Assembly: GCA_026122225.1 (NCBI GenBank)
Contig: JANEZZ010001903.1
Span: forward strand, 248,001 to 312,000
Reading direction: 5' to 3'
Source of the DNA: Heloderma charlesbogerti
Taxonomy: Eukaryota; Chordata; Lepidosauria; Squamata; Helodermatidae
Length of the DNA stretch: 64,000 nucleotides
Numbering within the stretch: the first letter of the stretch is position 1; each line of letters opens with the position of its first letter. Positions 11,914 through 26,900 of this stretch are shown piece after piece. A program made the translations under genes and the position numbers. The notes beneath the pieces are model-generated. The model searched no databases. It was not told the origin of the DNA and saw only the letters and a list, made by a program, of their open reading frames with translations.

Positions 11914-14900
11914 GCTTTTCCCTTAAACTTTCCCCATTTCAGCAGCCTAATGTGGGGTGGGAGGTGGGGAATCCACCTTTTTGTGGTTGCTATCATTAAA
12001 CCATAGAGCCGGGTTGGGGAACCTCTGGCCTATGTAACTAATCTGGCCTGTGGAGGTTCCCCATCCATCCCATGGAGCCTCTGGAGTCCTCCAGGAGGCA
12101 GGATTTGGCCTCGAAGCCCCACCCCTGGAGGAATCCCCGCTGTTATCTGTGATTAGAGTTGACAGGGGAAGTTCCCCTGTACACTGCTCCCCCTCCCAAT
12201 TGGGGAATGGTGCACAGCGGAATTTCCCTCTGAGCATATTCTCAGCCCAAGATTGTGTTTTAGTACCAGAACTCAGCTTGCCATCCTTTCACTCACTCAC
12301 TCATTCGCACGCACACACACACGCACGCACGCACAACACACACACACACCCATTCCTCATCACAGATGCAAGATGTGATCTCTGGTCACAGTTGTGGGGA
12401 TGCAGGCACACACAAAAAAGACTGGGCCATCAATGAGAGGAGCCACTCCTTCCAGCGCAATCCAAGTCTTCTTTCAGATGAGAGGCACATAGATGAGGTG
12501 CCCAACTAAGTACCTTCCTCTGTGCTGAGAGAGGCACAGAGAAAGGAAAAATGAATGGAGCAGAGGTCATGGTATCAGTGGGTGTGGTCAAGCCCACTGA
12601 CATGATCTGGCCTGGTGGGGCAACTTGTGCCCCACCTAAACATAATTCCCCACCCCTTCCATAGGGAGTCAGAAACTCTTAACGATCAACTGCAAATCAC
12701 AAAGAGATCTATCTATAGATCCCGATCTACATTCGCCCCATCCCTGCTCTACTGTAACTAAGTATATATGTACATGAAATCAGTGCACATTCTTCACTTA
12801 TTTACCACTCCCCACCCTGTGTTTTCTCCACTGTGGGTGCACATTGGTGGTACTAATTTAATTAACTGACTAATAATCTTGCAAAATATTTTGAGATATA
12901 ATACTTTATAAGCAATGCTCATCCTGAGATAGTCTACCTCAGTCAACTTGGAATGGCTCTTTGGGCTATTGTCCATTTGATGGGCTTGGCAGATCACAGG
13001 GGGAACCTAGGAAGAGAAGAACACTCCATGTTACCATACAATAATTATATAAGTTTTAGATTAGTGTATGAGATTTTTAACGGATCTATCGGCCGTGCTT
13101 ACTTCTAAATAGGGTTTTTATAGTACAATTGCCCTGTCTCATTCACAGAATGTTATGGAAGGTCCAAATGACAGTGTGATCTGCTTGTACTCAGCCTGTG
13201 TTTTCCCACTGCTGCATTCATCTTTTTTTCTAACTGCAACAAATCCAGTAAAGAGGGAAAAAGTGGAATAGCAGTGCAATTTTTCAGCAGATGCAGACAG
13301 GAAAATGTACCACTGAGGCACAGGGGAGGTATTGTCCCTGGAGAAGGTGGTTGCGCAAACAATTATGTTTATTATTATTATTACTACTACTACTACTTTT
13401 ATTATTTTCATTGTGCTGGAATAGAGGCGCTTTGAAATTATGGAGAAGCTGTCTTCTTTTCCTTTTCCTTTTTTAAAGAGACACAGCTTGTCAATTTCAG
13501 CTACTGCCTTCCTTTCCCCCTTAAAAGAAACAGCTTTTGGAAACTGTCAGTGGGGCTCCTTCAAATGTCAGGCTGGGGCAGGGGAGGGTGGGGTTTGATA
13601 ACATAATAACATTCTGAGGTTTCCTGGTGTGACTGCAAAACCGACCAGGCAGGCAAGTTTCCTAGCAGGGTTGTGGGTCACAAAAGGGACCAAACAAATC
13701 AAGGGGTGAGTTTGAAAGTTGAAAAAAAACCAAATGAGCCAGCCAGTTCATGAAACTTACCAGTCAGAATTTACAGCCTCATCATAGCCTTGTTTACCTG
13801 GAGGTAAGGCTGTAGTCCACTTGCCCTGTGTTACAGGCACTCTTTCTTTCTTTCTTTTTAAGAAAATAACTTGAAAAGTACACACACAAAACCCAGCATG
13901 CTCAAATGGTGCTGCAGACTTAGCAACTGCTTCAAAATGCTGAGCAAATCAGTGTGTGGTGACCATGAGGGGTCAAGAAAAGGAAGGAGACAACCCTGCC
14001 AACTTGTCTATGCTGTACTCACTGTGTGGATCGAACATGGTGGGAGGCACACAATGAAAAAGCACTAGACCCCCTGAAACGTAGACCACAGGTGGGAATC
14101 CCGCTTTGAGCTGACAGCAGAAGAGCTATGACTGGCAATGCTAGGATCCCTTCATCTGGAAGCACCCATTGTTCACCTCTCCAGAATGATGCTGAGGAGT
14201 TACACAGTGATTCCTACTCATGCTCATCTACTCTAATCTAGCACTAGGGGGCGCATCCTTGTACTTCCAGTCGCCAGCCACCCTGTTATTCTATATAGCA
14301 CTTACTGTTTGGATATTGTCCACCTTCCACGTCAGCCCCCCAGGAATGGTGGCTGGCACCTTCACATACACCGTCACTTCAGGAGGTGGGGAAGCGCCAA
14401 CGGGCATGTTAGTTACCTGGGGGGTGGGAGGGAGATGAAGAAAGAGAGAGAAAGAAAGAAGAGTCAACAAGTTAAATGTCTTACTTCCAATAATTAAACC
14501 TTGGGAGAGGCACTTTAACCTTTTAGAATAGGGAAAAACTGAACAAAAGCCAGGAAACCACCAAACAGTCAGTGGTTGGGGAAAAGGTGAGGCAGGGGGC
14601 TTCTGGGGACTCCCCAGGGGGCCAGATTTGGTCTCCAAGCTTGAGGTTCTGCACTGACCAGACCCAGACGGGCTTAGCTAAAGCAAAATTGCTGCATCAC
14701 ATGCCTTTGGCCTGATAGTTTTGGATTCTGGGAATCATGAAAGAGATCCTAGATCTCTCTTTTTGTGAAGTTTGTGGGCTCTCACTTACTTTATACGAGT
14801 GCGCCACAGTCTTGTTTTCTTGATCCAGGGAACTGAAGTTAACATAGTGGGTAGATGCTTCTAACCTGCATTGGAGAAAGAGTAAAAAGATAAGGTAGGG

Positions 14901-17900
14901 CAAGACGTGGGGGCAGGAAAAGCCCACCCCTAAGTGCAACATTCACCAAAGGTGGTGACCCGGCAGTAGTGGCAGTGACGTAAGCAAGCCACTACTGGGC
15001 TGAACACCTCTCACCATTACAGTAATCCCCTTGGGCCCTTGTCTACCAGGGACAGCCCAACAACTCTTCTAGCTAGAGAGGAAAGGAATGGGCCAGAGCG
15101 GGGGGAATAAGCCTGGTCTTCTTGTTACCAGGAAGAGACATTTTATGCTCTGCTGCAGTAACAGCCATTTGTTACATGGTTCTGTGTGTTTGAATGGAAT
15201 AAGCCTGCACAGCATCCATACCAATTACATGAATCCAAAGACTCTTTTTGCCTTGTTTTGGGCATTAGTAAACCCATGATTATGAGCATTATTTCTCCAA
15301 TATACAAGAAAAGACTACCATGTTGGTTGACAGCTATCTAGCCAAGTTGTTTCCTGTAAACTTAGGGCCAGCTGCATGCTACACATGAGATATGGGCATG
15401 ACAGTCTTTTCTTGTAGTTACAGTTTATGATTTAGAGACATCCCCTTATTTGGAACACTAATTCACGCTAGAAATTGGTAATTTGTGGTCATGCCCTAAG
15501 GCACGGGCTGAGGGATTTTTCTTATGATGGTCATAACGTAAGAGCCATACTGGAGCAGACCAAAGATCCATCTCATCCAGCATTCTGTTCACTCCATAGC
15601 CAACCAAATGCCTGTGGGGAACCCACAAGCAGGACATGAAAGCAACACCACCCCGCAATCATGTTCCTCAGCATACCACTTCTGATACTAGAGGTGATAT
15701 AGATTAGAATCATAGAATCATAGAATAGCAGGGTTGGAAGGGGCCTACAAGGCCATCGAGTCCAACCCCCTGCTCAATGCAGGAATCCAAGTCAGAGCAT
15801 CCCCGACAGATGGCTGTCCAGCCTCATCTTGAATGCCTCCAGTGTGGGAGAGCCCACCACCTCCCTAGGTAATTGGTTCCATTGTCGTATGGCTCTAACA
15901 GTCAGGAAGTTTTTCCTGATGTTCAGCCAGAATCTGGCTTCCTGTCACTTGAGCCCATTATTCCGTGTCCTGCACTCTGGGATGATCAAGAAGAGATCCT
16001 GGCCTTCTTCTCTGTGACAACCTTTCAAGTACTTGAAGAGCGCTATCGTATCTCCCCTCAGTCTTCTCTTCTCAAGGCTAAACATGCCCAGTTCTTTCCA
16101 CCTCTCTTCATAGGGCTTTGTTTCCAGTCCCCTGATCATCTTTGTTGCCCTCCTCTGAACCCTCTCCAGTTTGTCTGCATCCTTCTTAAAGTGTGGTGCC
16201 CAGAACTGGACACAGTACTCCAGATGAGGCCTAACCAGTGCTGAGTAGAGGGGAACTAGTACTTCCCGGGATTTGGAAGTGATGCTTCTATTAATGCAGC
16301 CCAAAAGAGCATTTGCCTTTTTTGCAGCCTCATCACATTGTTGGCTCATATTCAGCTTGTGATCGACAACAATTCCAAGATCTTTCTCGCTTGTAGTGTT
16401 GTTGAGCCACGTATCCCCCATCTTGTAACTGTGCATTTGGTTTCTTTTTCCTAGGTGCAGAACTTGGCATTTATCCCTATTAAATGTCATTCTGCTGTTT
16501 TCTGCCCAGCGTTCCAGTCTATCCAGATCACTTTGAATTTTGTTTCTGTCTTCCAAAGTATTAGCTATCCCGTCCAATTTTGTGTCATCTGCAAATGTGA
16601 TCAGCATTCCCTGCACCTCCTCCTCCAAGTCATTAATAAAAATGTTGAAGAGCACTGGGCCCAGGACTGAGCCCTGCAGTACCCCACTCGTAACCTCTCC
16701 CCAGTTTGAGAAGGTCCCATTGATAAGCACTCTTTGAGTCCGATTCTGTAGCCAACTGTGGATCCACTGGATCGTTGTTTCATCTAGCCCACTTTGAGCT
16801 AGTTTGCTCATCAGGATATCATGGGGCACTTTGTCGAAAGTTTTGCTGAAGTTGAGGTATATGATGTTTACAGCATTCCCACGGTCTACAAGGGAGGTTA
16901 TTTGATCAAAAAATGAGATCAGATTTGTCTGGCAGGACTTGTTTTTGACAAATCCATGTTGGCTTCGAGTAATCACGGCATTGTTTTCAAGGTGCTTCCA
17001 GATGGATTGCTTTATCATCTGCTCCAGAATTTTCCCAGGGATTGATGTCAGACTGACTGGTCTGTAGTTCCCAGGTTCCTCCTTTTTACCCTTTTTGAAG
17101 ATAGGGACAACATTAGCCCTCCTCCAGTCATCTGGCACTTCCCCCATCCTCCATGATTTCTCAAAGAGAATAGACAGCAGTTCTGAGAGTTCTTCTGCCA
17201 GTTCCTTTATTACTCTAGGATGCAGTAATCATCACCACTTAGCAGCAGTGGATAAGTCTAAGCAGCCTCTGGACTATGGCAATGGAGAATGTCCTGCTTA
17301 GACTTCCCTTGTTGTTGCTTATTCGGTCAGTCGCTTCCGACTCTTCGTGACTTCATGGACCAGCCCATGCCAGAGCTTCCTGTCAGCCGTCGCCACCCCC
17401 AGCTCCCCCAAGGTTGAGTCCGTCACCTCCAGAATATCATCCGTCCATCTTCCCCTTGGTCGGCCCCTCTTCCTTTGGCCTTCCACTTTCCCTAGCATCA
17501 GCATCTTCTCCGGGGTATCCTGTCTTCTCATGACGTGGCCAAAGTACTTCGGTTTTGCCTTTAATATCATTCCCTCCAGTGAGCAGTCTGGCTTTCTTTC
17601 CTGGAGTATGAACTGGTTTGATCTTCTTGCAGTCCAAGGCACTCTCAGAATTTTCCTCCAGCACCACAGGTCAAAAGCATCTATCTTCCTTCGCTCAGCC
17701 TTCCTTATGGTCCAGCTCTCCCAGCCATAGGTTACTACGGGGAATACCACTGCTTTAACTATGCAGACCTTTGTTGTCAGTGTGATGTCTCTGCTCTTCA
17801 CTATTTTATCAAGATTTGTCATTGCTGTCCTCCCAAGAAGTAAACGCCTTCTGATTTCCTGGCTGCAGTCAGCGTCTGCAGTAATCTTTGCGCCTAGAAA

Positions 17901-20900
17901 GACAAAGTCTGTCACTGCCTCCACGTTTTCTCCCTCTATTTGCCAGTTATCAATCAAGCTGGTTGCCATAATCTTGTTTTTTTTTGAGGTTTTACTGCAA
18001 CCCAGCTTTTGCACTTTCTTCTTTCACCTTTGTCACAAGGTTCCTCAGCTGTTCCTCGCTTTCAGCCATCAAAGTGGTATCATCTGCATATCTGAGATTG
18101 TTAATGTTTCTTCCAGCAATTTGAACTCCAGCCTTGGATTCATCAAGCCCAGCACGTCGCATGATGTGTTCTGCGTACAGGTTGAATAGGTAGGGTGAGA
18201 GTATACAACCCTGCCGTACTCCTTTCCCAATCTTAAAACAGTCCATTGTTCCGTGGTCTGTTCTTACCGTTGCTACTTGGTTGTTATACAGATTCCTCAG
18301 GAGGCAGACAAGATGACTTGGTATCCCCATACCACCAAGAACTTGCCACAATTTGTTGTGATCCACACAGTCAGAGGCTTTAGAATAGTCAATAAAACAG
18401 AAATAGATGTTTTTCTGAAACTCCCTGGCTTTCTCCATTACCCAGCGGATATTGGCAATTTGGTCTCTAGTTCCTCTGCCTTTTCTAAACCCAGCTTGTA
18501 CATCTGGCAATTCTCGTTCCATGAATTGCTGGAGTCTACCTTGCAAGATCTTGAGCATTACCTTACTGGCATGTGAAATAAGTGTCACTGTTCGATACTT
18601 TGAACATTCTTTGGTGCTTCCCTTTTTTGGTATGGGGATATAAGTTGATTTTTTCCAATCTGGTGGCCATTCTTGTGTTTTCCAAATTTGCTGGCATATG
18701 GCATGGATCACCTTGACAGCATCATCTTGCAAGATTTTAAACAGTTCAGCTGGGATACCATCATCTCCTGCTGCCTTGTTATTAGCAATGCTTCTTAAGG
18801 CACATTCAACCTCACTCTTCAGGATGTCTGGCTCTAGCTCACTGACCACACCGTCAAATCTATCCCCGATACTATTGTCCTTCCTATACAGATCTTCCGC
18901 ATATTCTTGCCACCTTTTCTTTATCTCTTCTGCTTCTGTTAGGTCTTGCCATCTTTGTTTTTGATCATACCCTACAAGTGCTATTTATACAACAAAAAAC
19001 TTTATTTAGGAATGATTAACATTTATCTATTGCCCTATTTGCTAAAAAATAAAAAGCTAGGAAGGCAGTGCACAAAAACTGAAAACAGTAAAACCTTAAA
19101 GCAATAAAACAAACAAACCAAGAACATTAAAAACAATAAAACATTAAAGCTACATAATATAAAAGGCATGTTAATTGTATTAATGTAATGAACATCGTAT
19201 TTAGTTTGGCTTTGACCCTACTGTACAAACCGTTGACTCATCGTACAGCCATTGGCCATGCTGGCTGGGAATGATGGGAGTTGCAGTCCATCCCATATTG
19301 AGGGACTGGATTGGAGAAGGCAGCTCCACAGATGTGTTTTATGCCAGTCCTCATTCTGTGATTTATGTTCATAGATCCCAAATCACTACACTCCTGACTT
19401 TTTTTTTTTTTTAATGGAATGTAGCTTTGGAGGGGCAGGTAGTTTTGGGGGCGGGGAGCAAGCAGCATGTGGAAATGATATTTAATTGTTAGCCCTCCAT
19501 CGTGTTTTCCCAATAAACATTTCAACCTCCCAGCAGAGGAAAAAACAACAAATCCTTCTCCTCACAGGGGAAAATAAGCAGCAGCAGCTGGGGCAAGTGG
19601 AGATCCAATTTTGATTGGGAAGCAATTGTCAGATTGAGCTGAACACCCCTTTGCTTTCCCCCCATCGCCCACCGCTGCTCCTTTGGAAAATGTGGCCATT
19701 TCCTGCAGGTGAATTTTAAAAAATATATACCGTAAAGCCTCTAGATGTAGTCATGGATCTCTTATGCTACATTTGATTTGGTTCTTTCATCTAGTATGCA
19801 CTGAGGTAGTAAACCTGTGCCTGGGCTGTACCACTTCAGGGATCACATGACTACAGGAAAAAATCCCTCTACACACAAAAATACCTGGGGGAGGGGTCTT
19901 CACAACAATGGAATCAGAAGAGTGTTGGAGTATTATCTGGATTTTCAAGGAATCGGCTTTGGTCCATCAGGGACACATAAAGCAAGAAAAGCCGTGTGTA
20001 CTGTACCTTAAAAATCCGGTTTTCATGGACCACACAGGTCCTGAAAGGAACATACTTCCAGGTTGGGGGGAGGCGGGGAGAGTAAAACTGAACATCATCA
20101 ACCCTGCAGGGGCTGCTCAACCAAGGGGAGAGGCCTGTCCCTGTCCAAGCTCCTCCACGTTGTAACATTACTATGAATGGAGAGTAACTAATTCACAATT
20201 CTGAAGGCTAGAAACAGAGCTAAAAAGGCAGACTAGATACTCGCTTCCCATGAGAGCCCCCCCGCCACGCATGCAAATAAGCCCCATTCCAGCAAACAGT
20301 CCTGACGTTCTAGCTCCAATCCCCCTTTTTCCTTCCCTGGGCACTTCTCCCTGCTTGCAATGACAGGCTTCTCTGCTCCTGTGTATCCTGAGACCACAGT
20401 AGATCGCTACCACGATAAAGCCCTTATGCAGATTTGTTTAATGCCAAAGAGGATAGGGGGAAATGGGGGGATAGGTGGAAAATGTTCACTTTTCCCTGAA
20501 GCCCAAATCCCCAATTATCCAGTGCAGCATTTGAAGCGTCCCCATGAGAGAATCCCACCACCCCAATTTCTCCCCATTCCAGCAAACTGTCATGGAGTTA
20601 TTGCTCCAACCCTGTTTTTCCCAATGTGAGCAGATTTCCCTGAAGAAGCCCAAATCCCCGATCTCCAGTGCAGCATCTGAAGGCTCCCTCTGAGAGCATC
20701 ACTCCCCACCCCATTTCACCCCATTCCAGCAAACTGTGATGGAGTTAGAGCTTCCACCACCCCTTTTCTCCTTCTCTGGACACTTTCTCCCTGCTCACAA
20801 TGACAGGCTCCCATAATCCTGAGACCTCGCCAGATCACTACTGCAGTAAAGCTCTTATGCATCAGAGAAACAACTGTACACAATTTCAGAGAAGCGATTT

Positions 20901-23900
20901 AAGACAACATCAGAGACGCGAAGTAACGCAAACATCAGAGAAGTGCATAATCACTGAAGCTAATTACTCCTGCTGGTGAAAAGGAAGAACAGGGAGATTC
21001 TGAAGGCTCGAAAGAGTCTTCTAGCGCTTCGATGTGTTGGAAAGGCAGGCGAGTTACTTTAGTTACCTAGGTTACTGAGGGCATGGCCAGGTGAAAGATT
21101 CACCCCTAGGAACACTCCAATTATATCGAATTTAAAGCGGAGGGATGGTCACATCGCAGCTGAACCGCAGGGGAGCCAAATTAAAGAAAACAACAGAGTA
21201 AAAGTATACTGCAAAAATACAGCTTCCCCACAGGTAAACCCCGGGGTGGCTGCCCGCTGGCCATGACATCATCTGCCACAAACGACCTCCAAATGGTCCC
21301 AATCCTCAGTAAATCACTTGTGAAGATACGCCTCTAGATGTGGGGGAGAAGGGGTCTCACCTAGCCTTCTCCCTGACATAGTGGGATGAGAGTTTTTTCC
21401 CACATAAAAACAAACACAGACACACATGCACAAGACACACGCACGCATGCACAGAGAGAGACTGAGAGAGAGAGAAGGCTAGGGCATTCAAGATGCTGAA
21501 TTCTGCACCCAGTACCAAATTCTAGGCTTGCACTTACATGGAATCATAGAATATACACAGCCCTGGTTAAGATTCTTGAGCTCTCCCTCCTCCCTAGTGG
21601 GGAAATGGGAGAAAAGGCAACCCGTCTCTTACCCCTTGACGACCATGTTGATGGGATACTGGACCGGGATGTTAACACTGGCCTTGTTGTCACTAAGAGT
21701 CTCATTCATCTCATTGTTGCTGTAAGACACAGAGAGTTAAATAGATCAAGAAGACACAACCTATTCTTAACCCCACTTGCTCCAGAAATAGTTCCAACTT
21801 CTGCATTCATACACAGCCAAAAACATTTATAATAAAAATTTATAGATAATTCTCCCCATGCCTCCTATATTGTATTATAATAAGCAGATCTCTCGTGCTC
21901 TCATCACTGTGCCTTCTGCCATGCTATTCGCTATGGCTGGAATTCTTTCTGCCCCATCTACCCTGCATCAAGCCACTTTCCTCTCATCTTTATTTCCTGA
22001 ACCACTTAACCTTATCTTACCTGCTCCGCTATTGCTATCTGACTCTCCCCTCTGCAACTTCTGGTTGACCCCCCAAATTCTTCCTCCAGTCCTATCTTGA
22101 GTGGAAGCCCTATCATTAGGGTCCAAAGGTGCTTCCAGAGGGAGGGCTCCTAGCACTGCTAATTAGAAGGCATTGTGCAGCTATTCCAGCTTTTCCTCTT
22201 TAATGGACTTTCTGTGATAAGAGAAAAGACAGAAAAGGCGGTAGGAAAACACAGGAGGGTTATGAATGGAAGATGATGTCTAGACCTCCTGTGAAATTAT
22301 GTGCATGAGGCAGGGTGATAGCATGACAAAAGCCTCATCTGGAAGCACCCAAGGTCACTTCTATGTTCTTTAGACACCTAGTACAGTGCTGCTGCAAACA
22401 ACAACAACAACAGCCCAAAACAGTTCAGCACAGCAGACAGAATACCTACCTGCGGACATATGCCTCCATGTACAAGTTATCTTCCCAGACTCTGTTAAGA
22501 AGGATGCCAAATCGGAGCTGGATCAAAGCCTGAATTGGGAGGAGGAGGAGGACAGGAGTGAGACAATTCACTGTATCCACTGTATGTCTCCCTCTTTCAC
22601 TCAGGAGCACCAGCCCTTCCCCTTTCATCCCCATAATCCTGAACAATGGAAGAGGCACACCTTGAAATGCAAAACTGCAGTAAGAAATGACAGCCATGTT
22701 TTCTTTTCTTTTTTAACTCTACGCTCATGGTGCCTTTACATTTTACAGATAGCTCACAACAATTCTAGGAAACAGAAAATTTCAAAATTATGAATAAAAG
22801 GAGAACTCAAAATGTTTTTCTGTTCTTTTCATCCCCCCTCTACGGAAGCCAATTCTACACATCAGGTCTCCTTGAACCACTCACTTGTTCTGCAGCCAGC
22901 GCTTCCTATTCCCAAAGGCTCCCCCAAACTTCCTCCTGCTGTTCTGGCAAACTCCCACCCCACCAAGTATATGTCTTCTGTTTCATTCTTCATACAGTGA
23001 TGGAGTAATTTCAGGACATATTTTCAGACAACATATCAACTTTGCCACAAGCCTCACCTGTGGAGCAACTTCAACTTTTAAATAGTGGACAAATGCATAA
23101 CCTCTCTAGTCTAGAGGATGCTGGGAACATGGAAGGAATGCCATGAGCCGAGGTTTGAACCAGGAACCTTTCAGTCTGTGTGCCGCTGTGTCATGTGGTG
23201 AGTTACTAAACAGCATGTTGCAGCTTCTGCCTAGCTCAGGGGTGGGCAACCGGCAACCCACAGGGGTCCCCCCATGACCTATGGATGTCCTAATGGCCAC
23301 CCCCCATTTCTGTCCCTGCTGTACCTTTTCCCCTTTGGGGGCCTAAAACAGACTTTGCTGCTCTAGCCTGCCGAATTCTGCGGTTTCTCTCTCAAGAACA
23401 TTATGGACGGGTACCGGCATATGGAGCGAAAAAGGCTTTCTTCACATGGAGCTTTTGTCCTGCGACGGAGATTGCTCCTTCACGGACATCTGTGAGCTCT
23501 TTACATGACTCTGTGTCCCTCTAGGGCGTCTCCTGCATTAAATGCCCTTTGTTCTGTTTTTAAATAGATTGCTTTGTTCCGTTTTTAAATAGATGGTTTG
23601 ATAATGAGCTATCAAATTACCCCGTTGTGTTCTGCTTCAGTTCCCTCCGAGAAAAGACGAAAAGCGGCAAGAAGAAGAGTGAGATCAATGAAAGATAATG
23701 GAAGACTTGGATATGGGGAGAAGGAGGGGGAAAGGGGAGCGGGGAAAGGAAGTGGGTGAAAAAGGGAGCCACTGTGATCCTGCATTTAAAACGGAAGCAG
23801 AAAGCCCCGTTTTAAAAGCAGTATTTTAGACTGGTGTAGAGATGCCCAAAGTCTCTTTGGCCACTCTAGCGATCCATACTCTCTGGTTTCCCTCACAATA

Positions 23901-26900
23901 ACATTATTTTTGAGACAGAAACCAGAGTTTGATGGGCTGGAACAGCCACCTCTCCTATCCTAGCAGGGAGAGGAAACCCTTCCCTGCCCTGGAAGGGGAG
24001 GTTTAAGATCGCCCCGCCACTCCATAGAGGCGAGGTAAGGGGGGAGTCTGTGGGTGTATGCTTGGGTCTTGGATGGAGGGAAATGTGTCAGGGAGCGAGA
24101 GTGTGTGTGTGCATCTGTGCATGACAGAGTGACAGGGGAAGACTTTTGTGTGTGGGGGGGTGTTGTGAGAGGGAAAGAGAGAGGGAGAAGGGGAGACTTG
24201 TGGCCCTACCCACTGCTGGCTCTGGCCATGCCCACTGCCAGCACATGGCCCCTGACACACCACCCACTGCCATAAGCAGCCCTCAGAAGCAAAAATGTTG
24301 CCTAATCCTGGCCTAGGCAGCTTAGTATTTATTTATTTATTTAATTAGTTAATTAAATTTATTAATCGCCCATCTGGCTGGTCACCCAGCCACTCTGGGC
24401 GATGTACAACATACAATAAAAACAGTTTAAAACAATAAAATTCTACAATAAAAACATTTTCTAAAATACCCTAATCCACCCCAAATGCCTGCCTGAACAG
24501 CCACATTTTTAATGCATGACGGAAGCTCATTAAAGAGGGGGCATGACGGAGTTCCCTAGGGAGGGTGTTCCACAGAGTGGGGGCCACCACAGAAAAGGCC
24601 CTCTCCCTCATCCCCACCAGTCTAGCTGTCCTGGCTGATGGGACAGAGAGAAGGCCATCCGAGGCTGATCTTGTTAAGCGGCCTGTCTGGTGTTGCTGGA
24701 GGCGCTCCTTAAGATAGGCTGGGCCGGAACCATATAGGGTTTTAAAGGTCAAAACCAACACCTTGAATTTGGCCCGGAAAACAACTGGTAACCAGTGCAA
24801 CTCCTTCAGCACTGGAGTGATGTGATCTCGCTGGCGGCTGCCTTTAATCAGGCAAGCCGCCGCGTTCTGCACCTGCTGCAGTTTCCGAACCGTCTTCAAG
24901 GGTAACCCCACGTATTCTCAGGCCCTGGACTGTTTATGCCCACCCAGAATGGCTATTCGATCCTCCTGGACAGGAAGGCATATGCGAGGACCTCCTGTTC
25001 CAGTTAAGCCCTGGTCAAGCAACAAGATCTTCCTGAGCTCTGGTGTGCTGCTGTATCCTTTGTCTTTCTCCTTGAACCCACCTCCTGGCTTTCTCCTTGA
25101 TCTCTCCTCCTGGCTTGAACAATGGCTCCCCTCAGACTGCTGCCCATGGCTGAGGCAACAAGTCCAGGGCTCAGCCCTAATTCATATTTAGTCCTGCACA
25201 GGATTCAGTGAATCTGAAGCACAGTCAACCGCCCCCAGTGCCACACTGGTGTTATTACATCCTCACCTTTGTGCTATTCCTGTAGACTGGGTGGCTGATA
25301 TTGCAAGAGAGGCCCTTGAGGTCCTGACCATGCAGCATCCCGTCACAGTTTACAATGATCAGAGGATTGGACTGTGCAAGAAGACAAACCAAAGATGCGA
25401 ATCCAGTTGTAACTTCCCACTTGCAAAATTATGTACAAACCCAAATCTTCAGACATGCTGAGCAGGGACAGCCTTCCCCCTGCCACCTGAGAATCTCAAT
25501 ACTCTGCACCTTACAGATTTTCCCCTTATAGCAATTTTATTCTTGTGGGAGAAAGTGGCACCCTGGTATGCTGCTATCCCAACCGAGAAGATCACAGCGC
25601 GTGAAACAGCAGCAAAGGCAAAAGCCTGACTTCTTGCGGATGGAAGACGTACCCTGACTACAGAAGCTTTGCGAAAGGAGAGGCCAGGTATGTGCGGCAC
25701 ATGGAAGGTCACGAAGTATGCATCCTCCAGGTGGTTCTCTAGCTCTAGTTGCACTTCCAGTTGATGTTGAGGGGATACAACCAGCACCTTAGACCTGATA
25801 AAGAGGGTGTTGAGAGAACAACTTGAGTAGCAGAGCAGATCTGCAGAACCCCAGGTCCAAGGGCCAAATCCAGTCCTCCTGGGGTCCAATTAGGACCTCT
25901 TTCCCTCAGCCACACCCCCTTTCCTCCAACCACCAATAGTTTGGTGGCTTCCAGCTTTGAGGTAATTTCCCCACCCCACCCCCTTCTAAAAGGTTAAGGT
26001 GCCTCTCCTAAGGCTTAGTTACTCACACTAAAAGCTCTAAGCTGAAATATGCTGGAATTTTTGGTGTTTAGGGCCCTGCCCTTTTTGCCACTGGCAACAC
26101 CCACACTGGAAGGTAGCCTTCGAAAGCTTCCTAGAAAATGAAATTCAGCCCACAGGCTAAAAGAAGTCTTGCACTCCTGCCTTAGGACCTGAATTAGGTG
26201 GTGTGATTATTTGAATACACTAGGAAGCTGGTGTAGCATTCATATCTTGCTATCTTGCTTCAACCAAGAACTCACTAAATGGCCTCAGCACATATTTACA
26301 TACGGCATATTTATGTAGAGTGATTTAACAGTAATTCCCTCTCCACATCCCCAAAACATGGGAAACCACAGTACTTCTGGTATAAAATAGACTAGGTATC
26401 TCCAAAAGAGAATTCTTAGCAGTCTCCCTAAACTACAAGTCCCAGGATTTAGGGGACTGTTATTAACTATGACTATTAATCTAGTATACAATTAATCTAT
26501 GTTTTGCAATATTTACTGCTGCTAGCTTTGTAAAATAATACCACAAGAGAGCCAAGGGTCGAACAAAATTTACTCAACACTGGGTTTTAAGCACAGCTTA
26601 ACTCAAAATGGCGGCTGTCTGAGGTTGAAATTCTCTGCTGGTGTTCTCCAGAACTGCTTCTCTTCATGCACCTAGCCGTGGTTTGCTTTGGTTCCTACGA
26701 TCATTAGATTTTTGTAGTGTAGATATGCCAAACCACTACTCTCTCAGCCTCAGCCTGCACCCATACTATGGGGAATCTTAACACCTTACAGGGCTGTTGT
26801 AAGGATTGCCAAGACAAAGCGCTCTGAACACTTGAAATACATTGCATCTTACTTAAAATACTAAGACCTGTCCTCCCTCTGTGCAGCCTCCCTGAACACA

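Noticed and set aside
11494..11926. Frames rich in Ser-Leu, His-Thr or Glu-Arg around 11.5-11.9 kb
   Set aside because: They translate the (TC)n and (AC)n runs.
15945..18849. Long frames of 400 and 285 codons as host genes
   Set aside because: They carry reverse-transcriptase motifs and CR1 or Bov-B tails, so they are retrotransposons.
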